Shown: positions 9,407 to 17,943 of the stretch, piece after piece
How the letters are laid out: the number at the start of each line of letters is the position of its first letter
Position numbering within the stretch: position 1 is the first letter of the stretch
From: Polyangiaceae bacterium
GTDB lineage: Bacteria > Myxococcota_A > Polyangia > Polyangiales > Polyangiaceae
Length of the DNA: 64,000 nt
Direction: 5' to 3'
Assembly: GCA_016719945.1 (NCBI GenBank)
Contig: JADJYE010000001.1
Coordinates: 744,001 to 808,000 of the forward strand
The notes under the pieces: model-generated
Seen by the model: only the letters and a program-made list of their open reading frames with translations
The model's database searches: none
What the model was told of the DNA's origin: nothing
Position numbers and translations under genes: made by a program

Positions 9407-9407
9407 A
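9263..9407 (-). repeat. 21-bp tandem repeat, 7 copies, each a ribosome-binding site plus ATG
   Basis: Seven direct copies with a period of 21 bases (plus-strand unit beginning cccttctgccgggctcat). Starts lie at 9263, 9284, 9305, 9326, 9347, 9368 and 9389; the last copy lacks two bases. Only one substitution is visible (fifth unit), and it is synonymous (GAA to GAG). As 21 is a multiple of 3, gain or loss of units keeps pilV in frame but changes the number of start codons and the leader length. Confidence 0.95.
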
Positions 9408-10029
9408 TACGAAGCCTCGAGATGCCGTTGGGATAGAGGTACACGAAGCGGTCGTTCCCCGTGTCGTTCGCTCGCACCGTGAACTGGATCGCGTCGTTGA
9501 GGTTGACCCACTGGATGGGCGGGACGACGGTCTTGCCGCGCGTGCCGCCGCGAGGCGTGAAGCAGAGCTCTTGCGACGCGCCCACCACGAACGAGCCCGC
9601 CTGCCCGTTCATGTTCATCGTGATGTTCGTGCCGCGCTCCCGATCGGTCGGGTTCCAGAAGCGGACGACCGCGGAAGGGGTGCCGGAGCACGAGGGGTTG
9701 GGGATGTCGAGCGTCCCCACGTTGTCGACGTTGAGCATCGACTCGCGGAAGTTGATGCGGTCGGGGTTCGCGCCGCCCTCGGTGTACGTCACCAGGACCG
9801 CAGCGCCCCGACCGAACGCGCGGGTGTGCGCGTCCTGGAGCATGCCGAGCAGCGAGAGCGCGTCTTTCTGGGACTTGCGGTCCTGGACGATGCGGATGAT
9901 CGAGGGCGCCGCGAGGGCGGCCATGAGCGCGACCACGCTCACCACGATCATGATCTCGATGAGCGTGAAGCCCGCCCTCGAGCGGTCGTAGCTCCGCAAT
10001 CTGTTTCGAGGAAGAGGGGTCAATCTCAT
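9403..10029 (-). CDS. fimU: FimU/GspH-type minor pilin (first gene of the pilus operon)
   Basis: 208 residues from the ATG at 10029-10027. The leader ends SRAG, followed by FTLIEIMIVVSVVALMAALA, a classical type IV prepilin signal (cleavage after Gly, Glu at +5). The globular domain fits the GspH/FimT/FimU group: ALSLLGMLQDAHTRAFGRGAAVLV, where an early helix is followed by a beta domain. FimU is a minor pilin that joins the tip complex to the major pilin. It is the first gene of an operon running to 1687. No Shine-Dalgarno sequence is visible before the ATG. A sigma-54-like promoter lies only about 20 bases upstream (see separate entry). Confidence 0.85.
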   Translation of the reverse strand: MRLTPLPRNRLRSYDRSRAGFTLIEIMIVVSVVALMAALAAPSIIRIVQDRKSQKDALSLLGMLQDAHTRAFGRGAAVLVTYTEGGANPDRINFRESMLNVDNVGTLDIPNPSCSGTPSAVVRFWNPTDRERGTNITMNMNGQAGSFVVGASQELCFTPRGGTRGKTVVPPIQWVNLNDAIQFTVRANDTGNDRFVYLYPNGISRLRI

Positions 10030-10046
10030 GGGCAGAAGGCTGTAAA

Positions 10047-10061
10047 GCAAAGAACGCGCCA
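10047..10061 (-). promoter_or_regulatory. Candidate sigma-54 promoter of the minor-pilin operon
   Basis: Read on the minus strand, TGGCGC-N5-TTGC matches the sigma-54 -24/-12 pattern with exact GG-N10-GC spacing (one mismatch from TGGCAC). Sigma-54 control of pilin genes is known in several bacteria. Caution: the implied transcript start would lie only about 6-8 bases before the fimU ATG, so it needs either near-leaderless translation or is a chance match. Confidence 0.35.
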
Positions 10062-10257
10062 CGACGCAGACCGGTGATGCTGGAGGCCCGCGGTTCCCGC
10101 GGAGCCCTCCTCCCACACGGGCGCCTCGCTGCTTTGTCAACCCCGGCTCGAGGAATGAAACGTAGGTGTTCGTGGCTGCAAGGATGAGCCGACCCGCGGT
10201 TGGAGCTGGAACTCCTTGCGGTGCTATGAAAAAAGTTCCTGGTCGCTCGGAGGCCTC

Positions 10258-11424
10258 ATGTCGCTCGTCTCGCCGTCGCCCGCATCGCTCGCTCCCGTGA
10301 GTCGCCTGCTTCGCTTCGCGCTCGTCACATGTTGGCTGGGGTGCGGCGGGGGTGAGGAGCAGCAGGCACAGCCCGAGCGGCGCGGCTCGCCGCCACCGCC
10401 TGCCGCGTCGAGCGCGGCCGGCGCACCGATCGGGTGCACGCGGCAGGCCGCGGACGACGAGCTCGCGAAGGTCTTCCTCCCCGCCAAGGTCGAGGGCTTC
10501 TGCCTCGACCCGAACGAGCCCGACAAGAGCTTCGGCCAAGGCACGAAGGAGCCGCTCGAGAAGATCGCCGATCTGTTCGACGGTGAGGCGAAGAACTACG
10601 AAGACTATGGCGTGACGCGCGTGGTGCACGCGAGGTACGCGAGAGAAGGCGGCGGCGCGGTCTCGATCGACGTCAACGCGTCGAAGTTCGGCTCGGACGC
10701 GGCCGCCTACGCGATGTTCACGAAGCGCGTCGTGGGCGACGGAGATCCGGCCGACGACGCGACGCCGAAGCCCACCGAGGGCGGTGGCGCCGCGACGCTC
10801 GGGGTCGGCAACGCGTACCTGTGGCGCGGCCCGTGGCTGCTCGAGATCGTCTACAACGACGACACCGCCACGCCGGACAAGCTCGAAAAGGACGCGAGCC
10901 GCGTGCTCGCTGCGCTGGTGAAGATCGTCGGCGAGAAGATCCCGGGCGACACGAAGCCTCCCGCCGAGGTGGCGCTCTTGCCTTCGGGCGACCGCCTGCC
11001 GATGGGTGTGCGCTATCGCCTCGCGGCTGCGCTCCCGGGCATCGGCGGCGACCCGGACGCACCGGCGAAGGGCTCGCCTGCGGGGGCCGTCGGCTACTAC
11101 AAGGCCGGCGACAAGCGCTACCGCGTCACGGTCATCGAGCGCGGCGACGAGGACGCGGCGAAGGCGATCTTCTCCGCGTCGATGAAGGCGGCCGGCGCGG
11201 CGCCCGTCGCGGACAAGATCGGCGACGAGGCGGGGCAGCTCGAGTGGAAGGAAGGCCCGCTCTCGGGGAGCCTCGTGTTCGCGCGCAAGGGCAAGCGCGT
11301 CGTGGCGATCTGGGACGAGCTGCGCGTGTTGCGCGGCGGCATGCCCGCCGCCGAGCGCGACAAGCGGGTCCTCAGCGCCGACGAGAAGAAGAAGCAGCTG
11401 TCAGCGGTGCTCGAGAAGCTCTAG
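10258..11424 (+). CDS. Lipoprotein, DUF6599-like
   Basis: 388 residues. The start at 10258 is chosen because GGAGG sits 5 bases before it. The N-terminus is a hydrophobic signal ending in LVTC or WLGC followed by Gly/Glu, so a lipoprotein is likely. The mature part has two similar alpha/beta repeats with the pattern seen in DUF6599-type proteins (AAAYAMFTKRV; NAYLWRGPWLLEIVYND; KAIFSASMKAAG). Its function is unknown. It is divergent from the pilus operon, with about 230 bases between the two starts, and convergent with the parvulin gene. The family assignment is from memory of the pattern and not from a search. Confidence 0.6.
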   Translation: MSLVSPSPASLAPVSRLLRFALVTCWLGCGGGEEQQAQPERRGSPPPPAASSAAGAPIGCTRQAADDELAKVFLPAKVEGFCLDPNEPDKSFGQGTKEPLEKIADLFDGEAKNYEDYGVTRVVHARYAREGGGAVSIDVNASKFGSDAAAYAMFTKRVVGDGDPADDATPKPTEGGGAATLGVGNAYLWRGPWLLEIVYNDDTATPDKLEKDASRVLAALVKIVGEKIPGDTKPPAEVALLPSGDRLPMGVRYRLAAALPGIGGDPDAPAKGSPAGAVGYYKAGDKRYRVTVIERGDEDAAKAIFSASMKAAGAAPVADKIGDEAGQLEWKEGPLSGSLVFARKGKRVVAIWDELRVLRGGMPAAERDKRVLSADEKKKQLSAVLEKL

Positions 11425-11488
11425 CCGGGTGCCAAGGCAGCACGGTCGTGCGCTGGGCGAGCTTGGTGCTGCTCTTTCACCCCCCCGG

Positions 11489-11511
11489 CCCCCCTCACTT
11501 CGTGAGGGGGG
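11489..11511. terminator. Strong hairpin between convergent genes, probable bidirectional terminator
   Basis: A perfect 10-bp inverted repeat (CCCCCCTCAC / GTGAGGGGGG) with a 3-base TTC loop lies between the stops at 11424 and 11538. No U tract follows on either strand, as is common in high-GC genomes. Immediately after it, TCACTTCGTGCGG (11521) repeats the last codons of the neighbouring parvulin gene (TCACTTCGTACGG, 11538), a small local duplication. Confidence 0.6.
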
Positions 11512-11537
11512 TGCCGGCGGTCACTTCGTGCGGAGGG

Positions 11538-12320
11538 TCACTTCGTACGGATGAGGATCTCGTAGCCGTAGGGCGTCTCGACGACCCCGGTCATCTCGCC
11601 GATCTTGGTCGGCTCGAGCACCTTCGTGAGGCCGGGGTAGACGTCCTTCTTGAAGTTGCCCATGTTGCCGCCGGTGCTCTTCGCGCCCGGCTCGTCCGAG
11701 AACTCGCCCGCGACCTCCTCGAACTTGGCGCCGCCCTGGATCTTCTTCAGCGCCTCCTCGGCGCGCTTCTTCGCGTCTTCTTTGCTGCGCTCGACGGTCG
11801 CCGGCGTCCCCTCTGAGCCCTTGTAGCGGACCACGATCCGCTTCGCCGCGAGGATGTCGGAGGGGGGCGGCGGCGCGGGCTGCGCCGTCTTCGGCGGCTG
11901 CGGGGGCTGCGCGTTCGGCTTGGGGCCCGATGGCGCGGCGGGAGCTGCCGACGGCGCGGCCGCGCTGGCGGAGCCGCTCGTCACGTGCTGCACGCCGTCC
12001 TTTTTGGCGAGGAACGAGCCGAAGAAGCCGAGGAACCCGAGCACGCCAGCGGCGACCAGCACGCCGAGCACGGCGTGCGGGAGCCACCAGCCGGGCTGCT
12101 CGTCCTCCGCTGCGTCGACCTTCGCGGCCGGCGCGACCTGGGCTGCGCGGCCGCGGTCCTCCTCCTCTTCGTCCTCTTCGAGGTCGTCGTCCTCTTCGTC
12201 TTCGAGGTCCTCCTCTTCGTCTTCGTCGAGGTCCTCCTCTTCGCCGTCGAGCTCTTCTTCTTCTTCGAGCGCGCGCTTGTCGTCGTTCTTCTTCGCCTTC
12301 GAGGACTCTTGCTTCGCCAT
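11538..12320 (-). CDS. Membrane-anchored parvulin-type peptidyl-prolyl isomerase with acidic cytoplasmic tail
   Basis: 260 residues from ATG 12320. Three parts are visible. Residues 1-65 form an extremely acidic Glu/Asp stretch after a Lys-rich start. One transmembrane helix lies near 80-105 (LPHAVLGVLVAAGVLGFLGFFG). After an Ala/Pro-rich linker comes a C-terminal parvulin (PpiC) domain of about 100 residues (AKRIVVRYKG; AKFEEVAGEFSDEPGAKSTGGNMG; GEMTGVVETPYGYEILI). Parvulins speed prolyl cis-trans isomerisation, and this one should act outside the inner membrane on exported proteins. The acidic tail is unusual for the family and may bind basic partners or cations in the cytoplasm (inference). 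Confidence 0.8.
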   Translation of the reverse strand: MAKQESSKAKKNDDKRALEEEEELDGEEEDLDEDEEEDLEDEEDDDLEEDEEEEDRGRAAQVAPAAKVDAAEDEQPGWWLPHAVLGVLVAAGVLGFLGFFGSFLAKKDGVQHVTSGSASAAAPSAAPAAPSGPKPNAQPPQPPKTAQPAPPPPSDILAAKRIVVRYKGSEGTPATVERSKEDAKKRAEEALKKIQGGAKFEEVAGEFSDEPGAKSTGGNMGNFKKDVYPGLTKVLEPTKIGEMTGVVETPYGYEILIRTK

Positions 12321-12340
12321 GGTTCGTTCTCTTTGTCGCC

Positions 12341-13191
12341 TCACCGAGGCGCGATCACCGCGTACGCGCTGCCGAGGACTGCTTCGCTCCGCTCCTTCAC
12401 GGCCGTCGTCAGCGCGACCTTGCCGTCGCCCAGATCGAAGCCGGCCATCGCGAGCGTGTCGCCGGGCCACACGGGCTTTCGAAACTGGGCGCTGAGCTGC
12501 CGGAGGCGCCCGGGATCTCCTGCGCAGGCGTGCTTGACGACCGCGCGCCCGAGGAAGCCGAAGGTGCACAGCCCATGAAGGATGGGGCCTTGGGTGAAGC
12601 CGACGTTGGCCGCGAACGCGGGGTCCGCGTGCAGGGGGTTCTGGTCGCCGCTGATGCGATAGAGCAGGGCTTGCTCGGGGCTCGTCGTCTCCTCGAGCGA
12701 CCAGTCGGCGGGGCGATCCTTGGGGCGGAGGGCGCGTCGTCGTGGGGGGGGCGCTCACCACCGAAGTTCCCTTCGCCGCGGAAGATGATCGACCAGACCG
12801 TCTCGTACGCCAGGTCACCGCCGAGCGTCGTCTTCGTCTCGATGATGACCTGCGTGAACTTCTTGATGTCGTAGATCGCCTTCAGGTGGCCTGACGTGAC
12901 CAGCGTGCCGTGATCGGGGATCGGCCGGAAGGCTCGGACCGTCTGCGCGCCGTGCACGATCATGGCCATGTTGCCGCCGGTCTTCGCGAGGACCTCGACG
13001 ACCGGCCGGTGCGCGGGCACCACGCCGAACGTCGGCAGCACCTTCATGCCGCCGGGCGTCCCCTCGTACAGGAAGGTGAGCTCGTCGCGCTTCGCCCCGA
13101 CGCCGAGCGCGTAGGTCGCGAGCGTTCGCCAGTCGTAGGCGAGCTCGAAGGCCTCGGTGGTGAAGCCTCGAACGGACAGGTCGATGGGCAT
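12341..13191 (-). CDS. MaoC-like (R)-enoyl-CoA hydratase, frameshifted in a homopolymer
   Basis: Corrected length about 283 residues, the size of two-hot-dog-fold hydratases such as the hydratase 2 domain of peroxisomal multifunctional enzyme. The N-terminal half (TEAFELAYDWRTLATYALGVGA) reads in one frame up to a run of eight G on the plus strand (near 12743-12750). The C-terminal half, with the MaoC signature (YRISGDQNPLHADP, then GPILHGLCTFGFLGRA), continues one frame over to the TGA at 12341. One extra base in the run restores the gene. The enzyme hydrates trans-2-enoyl-CoA to the (R)-3-hydroxyacyl-CoA. Pathway here is unclear; it is divergent from gcvT. Confidence 0.8.
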
Positions 13192-13283
13192 CGGCGCACG
13201 AACGGGTAGCGACCACCCGGCGACGCGTCAACCATTCGAACCGATAGACGGCAGCCCATGCCGGCTGATACCAATCCGCAGCC

Positions 13284-14399
13284 GTGACGGAGCGCCAAGA
13301 AACCCTGAAGCGAACCCCGCTCTACGATCTCCACGTCCGGGACGGAGGCCGCATCGTCCCCTTCGCCGGCTACGAGATGCCGGTGCAGTACAAGCTCGGC
13401 GTCGTGGGCGAGCACCACGCGGTGCGCAACGCGGCGGGCCTGTTCGACGTCTCGCACATGGGCGAGCTCACGCTCGAGGGACCTGGGGCGACCCAGCTCG
13501 TCGACCGCATCGTCACCGGCGACGCGGCGAAGCTCGAAGACGGCCGCGCCCTCTACACCTGCGCGTGCAACGAGGGCGGGACCATCCTCGACGACCTCAT
13601 CGTGTACCGCCGCGGGCGCGAGCGGTGGCTGATCGTGTGCAACGCGTCGAACCGCGACAAGATCGCGGCGCACGTGGGCGCGCTGACGAAGGGCGTCTGC
13701 AGCTTCGAAGACATCTCCGACGCGACGGCCCTGATCGCGTTTCAGGGCCCGAAGGCCCTCGCCGTGGCCGCGAAGGTCGGCGGCGCCGACCTCGCGTCGC
13801 TGCCCTCGTTCGCGTTCCGCGAGGCGACCCTGGCAGGCGTCGCATGCACGGCGGCGCGCACCGGGTACACCGGCGAGGATGGCCTCGAGATCTTCTGCGC
13901 GAACGCTGACGCCGCCCGGCTGTGGGACGCGCTGCTCACGGCGGGCAAAGAGGAGGGCGTCGCCCCGATCGGGCTGGGCGCTCGAGACACGCTGCGGCTC
14001 GAGGCGCGCCTGTCGCTGTACGGCAACGACATCGACGAGACGACCAACCCCCTCGAGGCGGGGCTCGGCTGGATCGTCAAGCTCGACAAGCCCGACTTCA
14101 TCGGCAAGTCCGCGCTGGTGGCCGCGAAGGAGAAGGGGTTGTCACGCCGCCTCGTCGGCTTCGAGGTGACGGGCCGGGGCATCGCCCGCCACGGCTACCC
14201 GCTGCTCGACAGCTCCGGCGCCGTGATCGGCACCTGCACCAGCGGCAGCCCTGGCCCCACCGTCGGCAAAAACATCGGCCTCGGGTACGTGCCCTCTTCG
14301 CTGGCAGCGATCGGGACCGAGCTCGTCGTCGACTGCCGCGGCCGCAAGGCCGAGGCGGTCGTGGTCAAGACCCCGTTCTACAAGCGCCCCGCGCGCTGA
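13284..14399 (+). CDS. gcvT: Aminomethyltransferase, glycine cleavage system T protein
   Basis: 371 residues, GTG start. Full-length match to GcvT: N-terminal TPLYDLHV, FAGYEMPVQY, AAGLFDVSHMGEL, then RTGYTGEDGLE, GARDTLRLEA and the C-terminal barrel ending GYVPSSLAAIGTELVV. GcvT transfers the methylene group from the aminomethyl-lipoyl arm of H protein to tetrahydrofolate, releasing ammonia. gcvH follows 36 bases downstream. The gene for the glycine decarboxylase P protein, often adjacent, is not in the window. The 92-base upstream gap is too short for a glycine riboswitch. Confidence 0.95.
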   Translation: MTERQETLKRTPLYDLHVRDGGRIVPFAGYEMPVQYKLGVVGEHHAVRNAAGLFDVSHMGELTLEGPGATQLVDRIVTGDAAKLEDGRALYTCACNEGGTILDDLIVYRRGRERWLIVCNASNRDKIAAHVGALTKGVCSFEDISDATALIAFQGPKALAVAAKVGGADLASLPSFAFREATLAGVACTAARTGYTGEDGLEIFCANADAARLWDALLTAGKEEGVAPIGLGARDTLRLEARLSLYGNDIDETTNPLEAGLGWIVKLDKPDFIGKSALVAAKEKGLSRRLVGFEVTGRGIARHGYPLLDSSGAVIGTCTSGSPGPTVGKNIGLGYVPSSLAAIGTELVVDCRGRKAEAVVVKTPFYKRPAR

Positions 14400-14435
14400 G
14401 CGCCCGCTGTCAGGCGCCTTCATTACGAGGAAGCC

Positions 14436-14822
14436 ATGTCCAACGTCGTCTCCGATCGCAAATACACGAAGGATCATGAGTGGGCGAAGACCGAAGGGTC
14501 GAGCGTCCAGGTCGGCATCACCGCCTACGCGGTCGAGCAGCTCGGCGACATCACGCTCGTGAACCTCGACGTCAAGGAGGGCGACACGGTCGAGGCCGGC
14601 AAGGCCTTCGGCACCATCGAGAGCGTGAAGACCCTCTCGGATCTGTTCGCGCCGCTCTCAGGCAAGGTCACGAAGATCAACAAGGACCTCGAGTCGAAGC
14701 CCGAGCTCGTCAACGCGGACTGCTACGCCGCGTGGATGGTCGCCATCGAGGGCTCCGTCGACGGCGCCGACCTGATGGACGCCGCCGCGTACGAGAAGCT
14801 CCTCTCGACGCTCGATCACTGA
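14436..14822 (+). CDS. gcvH: Glycine cleavage system H protein
   Basis: 128 residues, the normal size. It has the DHEWAKTEGSSVQVGIT start, the LGDITLVNLD strand and the lipoylation motif ESVKTLSDLFAP with the modified lysine at about residue 65, followed by NADCYAAWMVAI. The H protein carries the aminomethyl intermediate on its lipoyl arm between P, T and L proteins. It sits directly after gcvT and is probably co-transcribed. The next gene is convergent, so the cleavage-system operon here ends with H and lacks gcvP. Confidence 0.95.
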   Translation: MSNVVSDRKYTKDHEWAKTEGSSVQVGITAYAVEQLGDITLVNLDVKEGDTVEAGKAFGTIESVKTLSDLFAPLSGKVTKINKDLESKPELVNADCYAAWMVAIEGSVDGADLMDAAAYEKLLSTLDH

Positions 14823-14868
14823 GCGCTCGCTGCCGGTCGGCGCGGTCGGCCCTCGCTTCGCCCGCGCC

Positions 14869-15561
14869 CTACCCGAGCATCGCGTCGAGCGCAGCGCGCA
14901 GCTCATCGGCGGTGTGACACACTGGGACCCCGGCCGGCGCGTCGGCGGCGCGGCCCGTGAACCCGATCGCCCGCATGCCCGCGCCGAGCGCGCCCTGGAT
15001 ATCGGCGCCGAGCGAATCGCCGACGTGGACCACGTCTTCGATAGGGACGCGAAGGCGCTCCGCCATCAGCTCGAAAATGGACCGCGCGGGCTTCTCGACG
15101 CCGACCCGGCCGGAGTCGACGACGGGATCGAACACGCCCGCCCACCCGATCTCGACGAGCAGCTCGGCGGCCCGCCCCTCCGAGTTGGTGAGGATCCCGA
15201 GCGGCACACCGCGGGCGCGGAGCGAGCGGCACAGCTCGATCATCCCGGGGACGGGCTTGCGCCACAGGTTCCTGTGCGGCTGGTCCTCCCAGAGGAAGTC
15301 GACCGCGGCCGGGATCGCGGCGGCGGGCTCGACCCGCGCCTCCCCAAGCAGCGTGCGCATGAAGAGCTTCCACGGGTGCCCCGCCTCCCCTCGCCGCACC
15401 GACGCGTCGTACGCCGCCCAGGCGACCGGGAGGGCCGCGGCGAGCGCCGCCGGCTCGGCCCCGACCGCGCGCGACTGGAGCTTGCCGGCGAGCATCTCGG
15501 GATCGAGGCTGGCGAGCGTCTGACCGAAATCGAAGGAGACGGCGCGGACGATGCGGGTCAC
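14869..15561 (-). CDS. HAD-superfamily hydrolase with atypical catalytic motif
   Basis: 230 residues from a GTG at 15561. HAD motifs are present in order: motif I near residue 11 (SFDFGQTL), motif II (LGILTNS), motif III Lys (VGVEKPARSIF) and motif IV (VVHVGDSLGADIQGA). The second Asp of the usual DxDxT is Gly here (DFGQT). Phosphatases normally need that Asp as acid/base, while haloacid dehalogenase-type and some non-phosphatase members lack it, so the reaction cannot be assigned. It is convergent with gcvH and divergent from the lipase gene. The start is the first plausible one before the motif I strand. Confidence 0.75.
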   Translation of the reverse strand: MTRIVRAVSFDFGQTLASLDPEMLAGKLQSRAVGAEPAALAAALPVAWAAYDASVRRGEAGHPWKLFMRTLLGEARVEPAAAIPAAVDFLWEDQPHRNLWRKPVPGMIELCRSLRARGVPLGILTNSEGRAAELLVEIGWAGVFDPVVDSGRVGVEKPARSIFELMAERLRVPIEDVVHVGDSLGADIQGALGAGMRAIGFTGRAADAPAGVPVCHTADELRAALDAMLG

Positions 15562-15628
15562 GCGCCCCTCGTAGCGCGAACACGGCAGAAAGTCCGTTCG
15601 TTCGGCCCGCCGTGCTACACCGAGACCC

Positions 15629-16332
15629 GTGGTCCTCTCGAAGCTGATGACCCAGGCCCGCGAGGCGGGCGCCTTCGCGCGCCAGGCGTTCCTGCTCCCG
15701 CGCGACACGCTCGCCCCGGTCTTGCCGCGGCACGTCGAGCCCGGCGACCACGTCGTGGTGTTTCTGCACGGGCTGTTCGCGACCGCTGGCGTCACGCGCC
15801 CCTGCGCCAGCGGATCGAGCGGCACCGTGGCGTGCGGACCGCCGCGCTCTCCTATCCGCCAGGCCCTGGCGCTCGCTCGCTCGCCGCTCGGCTCGACGCC
15901 CTGTTGTCGGTGTTGCCGTCGTCGGCGCAGATCCACCTGCTCGGCCACAGCTTGGGCGGCATCGTCGCGCGCCACTACGCGCTCACCGCCGACGACCCGC
16001 GCATCCGCTCGACGATCGCGCTCGCCACGCCGTTCGGCGGCGTCCGGAGCGCCCGCGTGCTCGGCTTCGAAGGGGCTCGCGACCTCGACCCCGACGGCGA
16101 GGTGCTGAGGCACATTCGGCTCGCGAGACACGCGGCCGAGCTCCCTCACCTGTCGATCTCCGCCGGCGAAGACGTGGTCACGGGCTCGCCTCACGCGCAC
16201 GCGCTACCGTACGGCGAGCACGTGGTGATCCAAGGCATCGGGCACAACACGATCCTGTTCGATGAAGACGCGATGAGCCACGTCGAGCGCCGCGTGCTGT
16301 CGCTGCTCGCGGACGCCGGGTTCGCCCGATAG
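15629..16332 (+). CDS. Alpha/beta-hydrolase, lipase-like, frameshifted
   Basis: About 234 residues when one missing C near 15797 is restored (GVTRP in one frame, LRQRIERHRGVRTAALSYP in the next). Features are VVVFLHGLFATAG (oxyanion region), the nucleophile elbow GHSLGGIVARHYAL and a C-terminal histidine (VIQGIGHNTILF). This is the layout of PGAP1/triacylglycerol-lipase-like esterases. No signal peptide is evident, so action is probably cytoplasmic or membrane-peripheral. It lies 10 bases before the kinase gene and may be co-transcribed with it. The substrate is unknown. Confidence 0.75.
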
Positions 16333-16342
16333 GCTTGTCGAG

Positions 16343-17856
16343 ATGAGCGGCTCCTTCGACGAGGACCTCGAGCGCTGCAAGCAGCGCGTCGGCACGGTCG
16401 TCCGGGGCTACCGGCTCGAAGGCCTGCTCGGCGTCGGAGGGATGGCCGCGGTCTACGCGGCGTCGCATGCGGGAGGGCGGGTCGCGATCAAGATCCTCCA
16501 CGCTCACGTCGCGGTCTCGAAGGAGCTTCGGGCACGCTTCGAGCAGGAGGCGCTCGCCGTCGGCCGCCTCGGGCACCCGGCGACCGTGCAGGTGCACGCC
16601 GTGTCGCTCACCGATGAAGGCGCGCCGTTCATGGTGATGGAGCTGCTCGAGGGCGAGTCGCTCGGGCAGCGGGCGCACCGCCTCGGTGAGGTGCCGGCGC
16701 TGGAGCTGCTCGGGTACATGGAGACGCTGCTCGACGTGCTGGCGGTGGCCCACGACAAGGGCGTCATTCACCGCGACATCAAGCCGGACAACCTGTTCGT
16801 GACCGGCGACGGACGGCTCAAGGTCCTCGACTTCGGCATCGCGCGGATGCGCGAGGGCGGGCAGGGCGTCCACACCCGCACGGGCGCGATGCTCGGCACG
16901 ACCCCGTACATGGCCCCCGAGCAGATCCACGCGCGCCCGCTCGACGGTCGCGCGGATCTGTTCGCGGTGGGCGCGACGATGTTCCGCGTCCTCGCGAAGC
17001 GAAGGCTGTTCGAGGCGGAGTCGGACGCCTCGCTGCTGATGATGATGGGCTCGACGCAGGCGCCGTCACTGCGCGACGTCGCGCCCGAGGTCGACCCGCG
17101 GGTGGCGCAGATCGTCGATCGCGCGCTGGCGTACGATCGCGAGCAGCGATACCCCGACGCGCGCGCGATGCTCGCCGACGTGCGCGCGGTGCTGGGCGGC
17201 GGCCAGCCGATGTTCGCCGCGCTCGCCGCCGACGTGCCGGCGAGCGGTCCCGCGGTCGCTCGGCCGGCGAGCGGAGCGCCCGCCTCCACCTCGCTGGAGC
17301 CGACGTCTGCGGGAGCCGCCAAGACCGCCGACGTCGGGGTCGTCCCGCCTCCGTCGCGGGCTTCCCGCTCCCCGAATTCTCGGCCGCCGACCGCCGGACG
17401 CCGCGCGGCCTCGAGCCGCGCGCGCCCGAAGGCCGAGAGCGCGGGCGAAGCACGCCGCTCGGGCTCGTGGTGGTGCTCGGGCTGCTCATGGTCGGCGTCG
17501 GCAGCGCCTTGGCATATTGGCTCGTCGGCGGCGGAAAGGACGCCTCCGCAGAGTCCGCGCCTGCGCGCCCGTCGTCGACGGGCGACGCAGCTCCGCGCGC
17601 GACGCAGACGACCACCGCCACGGCGACGGGCACCGCGACGACCCCGACGCCTCCCACCAAGAAGCCCGTCGTGGTCCGCCCGCCCGCGTCGACCTCGACG
17701 GCTGCGTCGACCTCGACGGCTGCGTCGACCTCGACGCCGACCCTCCCCACGCCGGTCATGCGGCCTTCGGCGACGGGCCGACCGACGCTCGATCTCGAGA
17801 ACCTGCTCCCGTCCGAGAAGGAAAAGAAGGACAAGAAGCCCAAGGGCAACGACTGA
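16343..17856 (+). CDS. Transmembrane Ser/Thr protein kinase, frameshifted
   Basis: About 504 residues after repair of one missing base near 17340. The kinase domain covers about residues 20-285: Gly-rich loop GVGGMAAVY, VAIK lysine at residue 50, HRDIKPDN with catalytic Asp 145, DFG at 163, and GTTPYMAPEQ as activation-segment end. A long Ala/Pro linker follows, then a transmembrane helix in the shifted frame (VVVLGLLMVGVGSALAYWLVG) and a Thr/Ala-rich outer tail with a short 18-bp repeat. This is the standard layout of bacterial PASTA-less receptor-type kinases common in myxobacteria. Ligand and substrates cannot be predicted. A second kinase of the same corrected length starts at 20528. Confidence 0.85.
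17686..17738 (+). repeat. 18-bp tandem repeat in the kinase outer tail
   Basis: Almost three copies of GCGTCGACCTCGACGGCT (17686, 17704, 17722 partial). They encode the repeated residues ASTSTA in the extracytoplasmic tail of the kinase. The third copy diverges at its last bases. Confidence 0.85.
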
Positions 17857-17943
17857 GACCCGCTCAGTCGGCGTCCTTCGCCTCGATCGACCCGAGCCTC
17901 AGCGCGCCGCGCGTCGCGACCACGCGGACTCGCTCTCCCGCGA

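Noticed and set aside
9263..9407. Possible CRISPR array
   Set aside because: The units are directly adjacent with no spacers and lie in the coding start of pilV.
9407..9691. Upstream extension of pilV to 9691
   Set aside because: The text before the MSPAEGS repeats is antisense-like, overlaps fimU in another frame and has no signal.
13192..13283. Glycine riboswitch before gcvT
   Set aside because: The 92-base gap is too short and has no recognisable paired aptamer structure.
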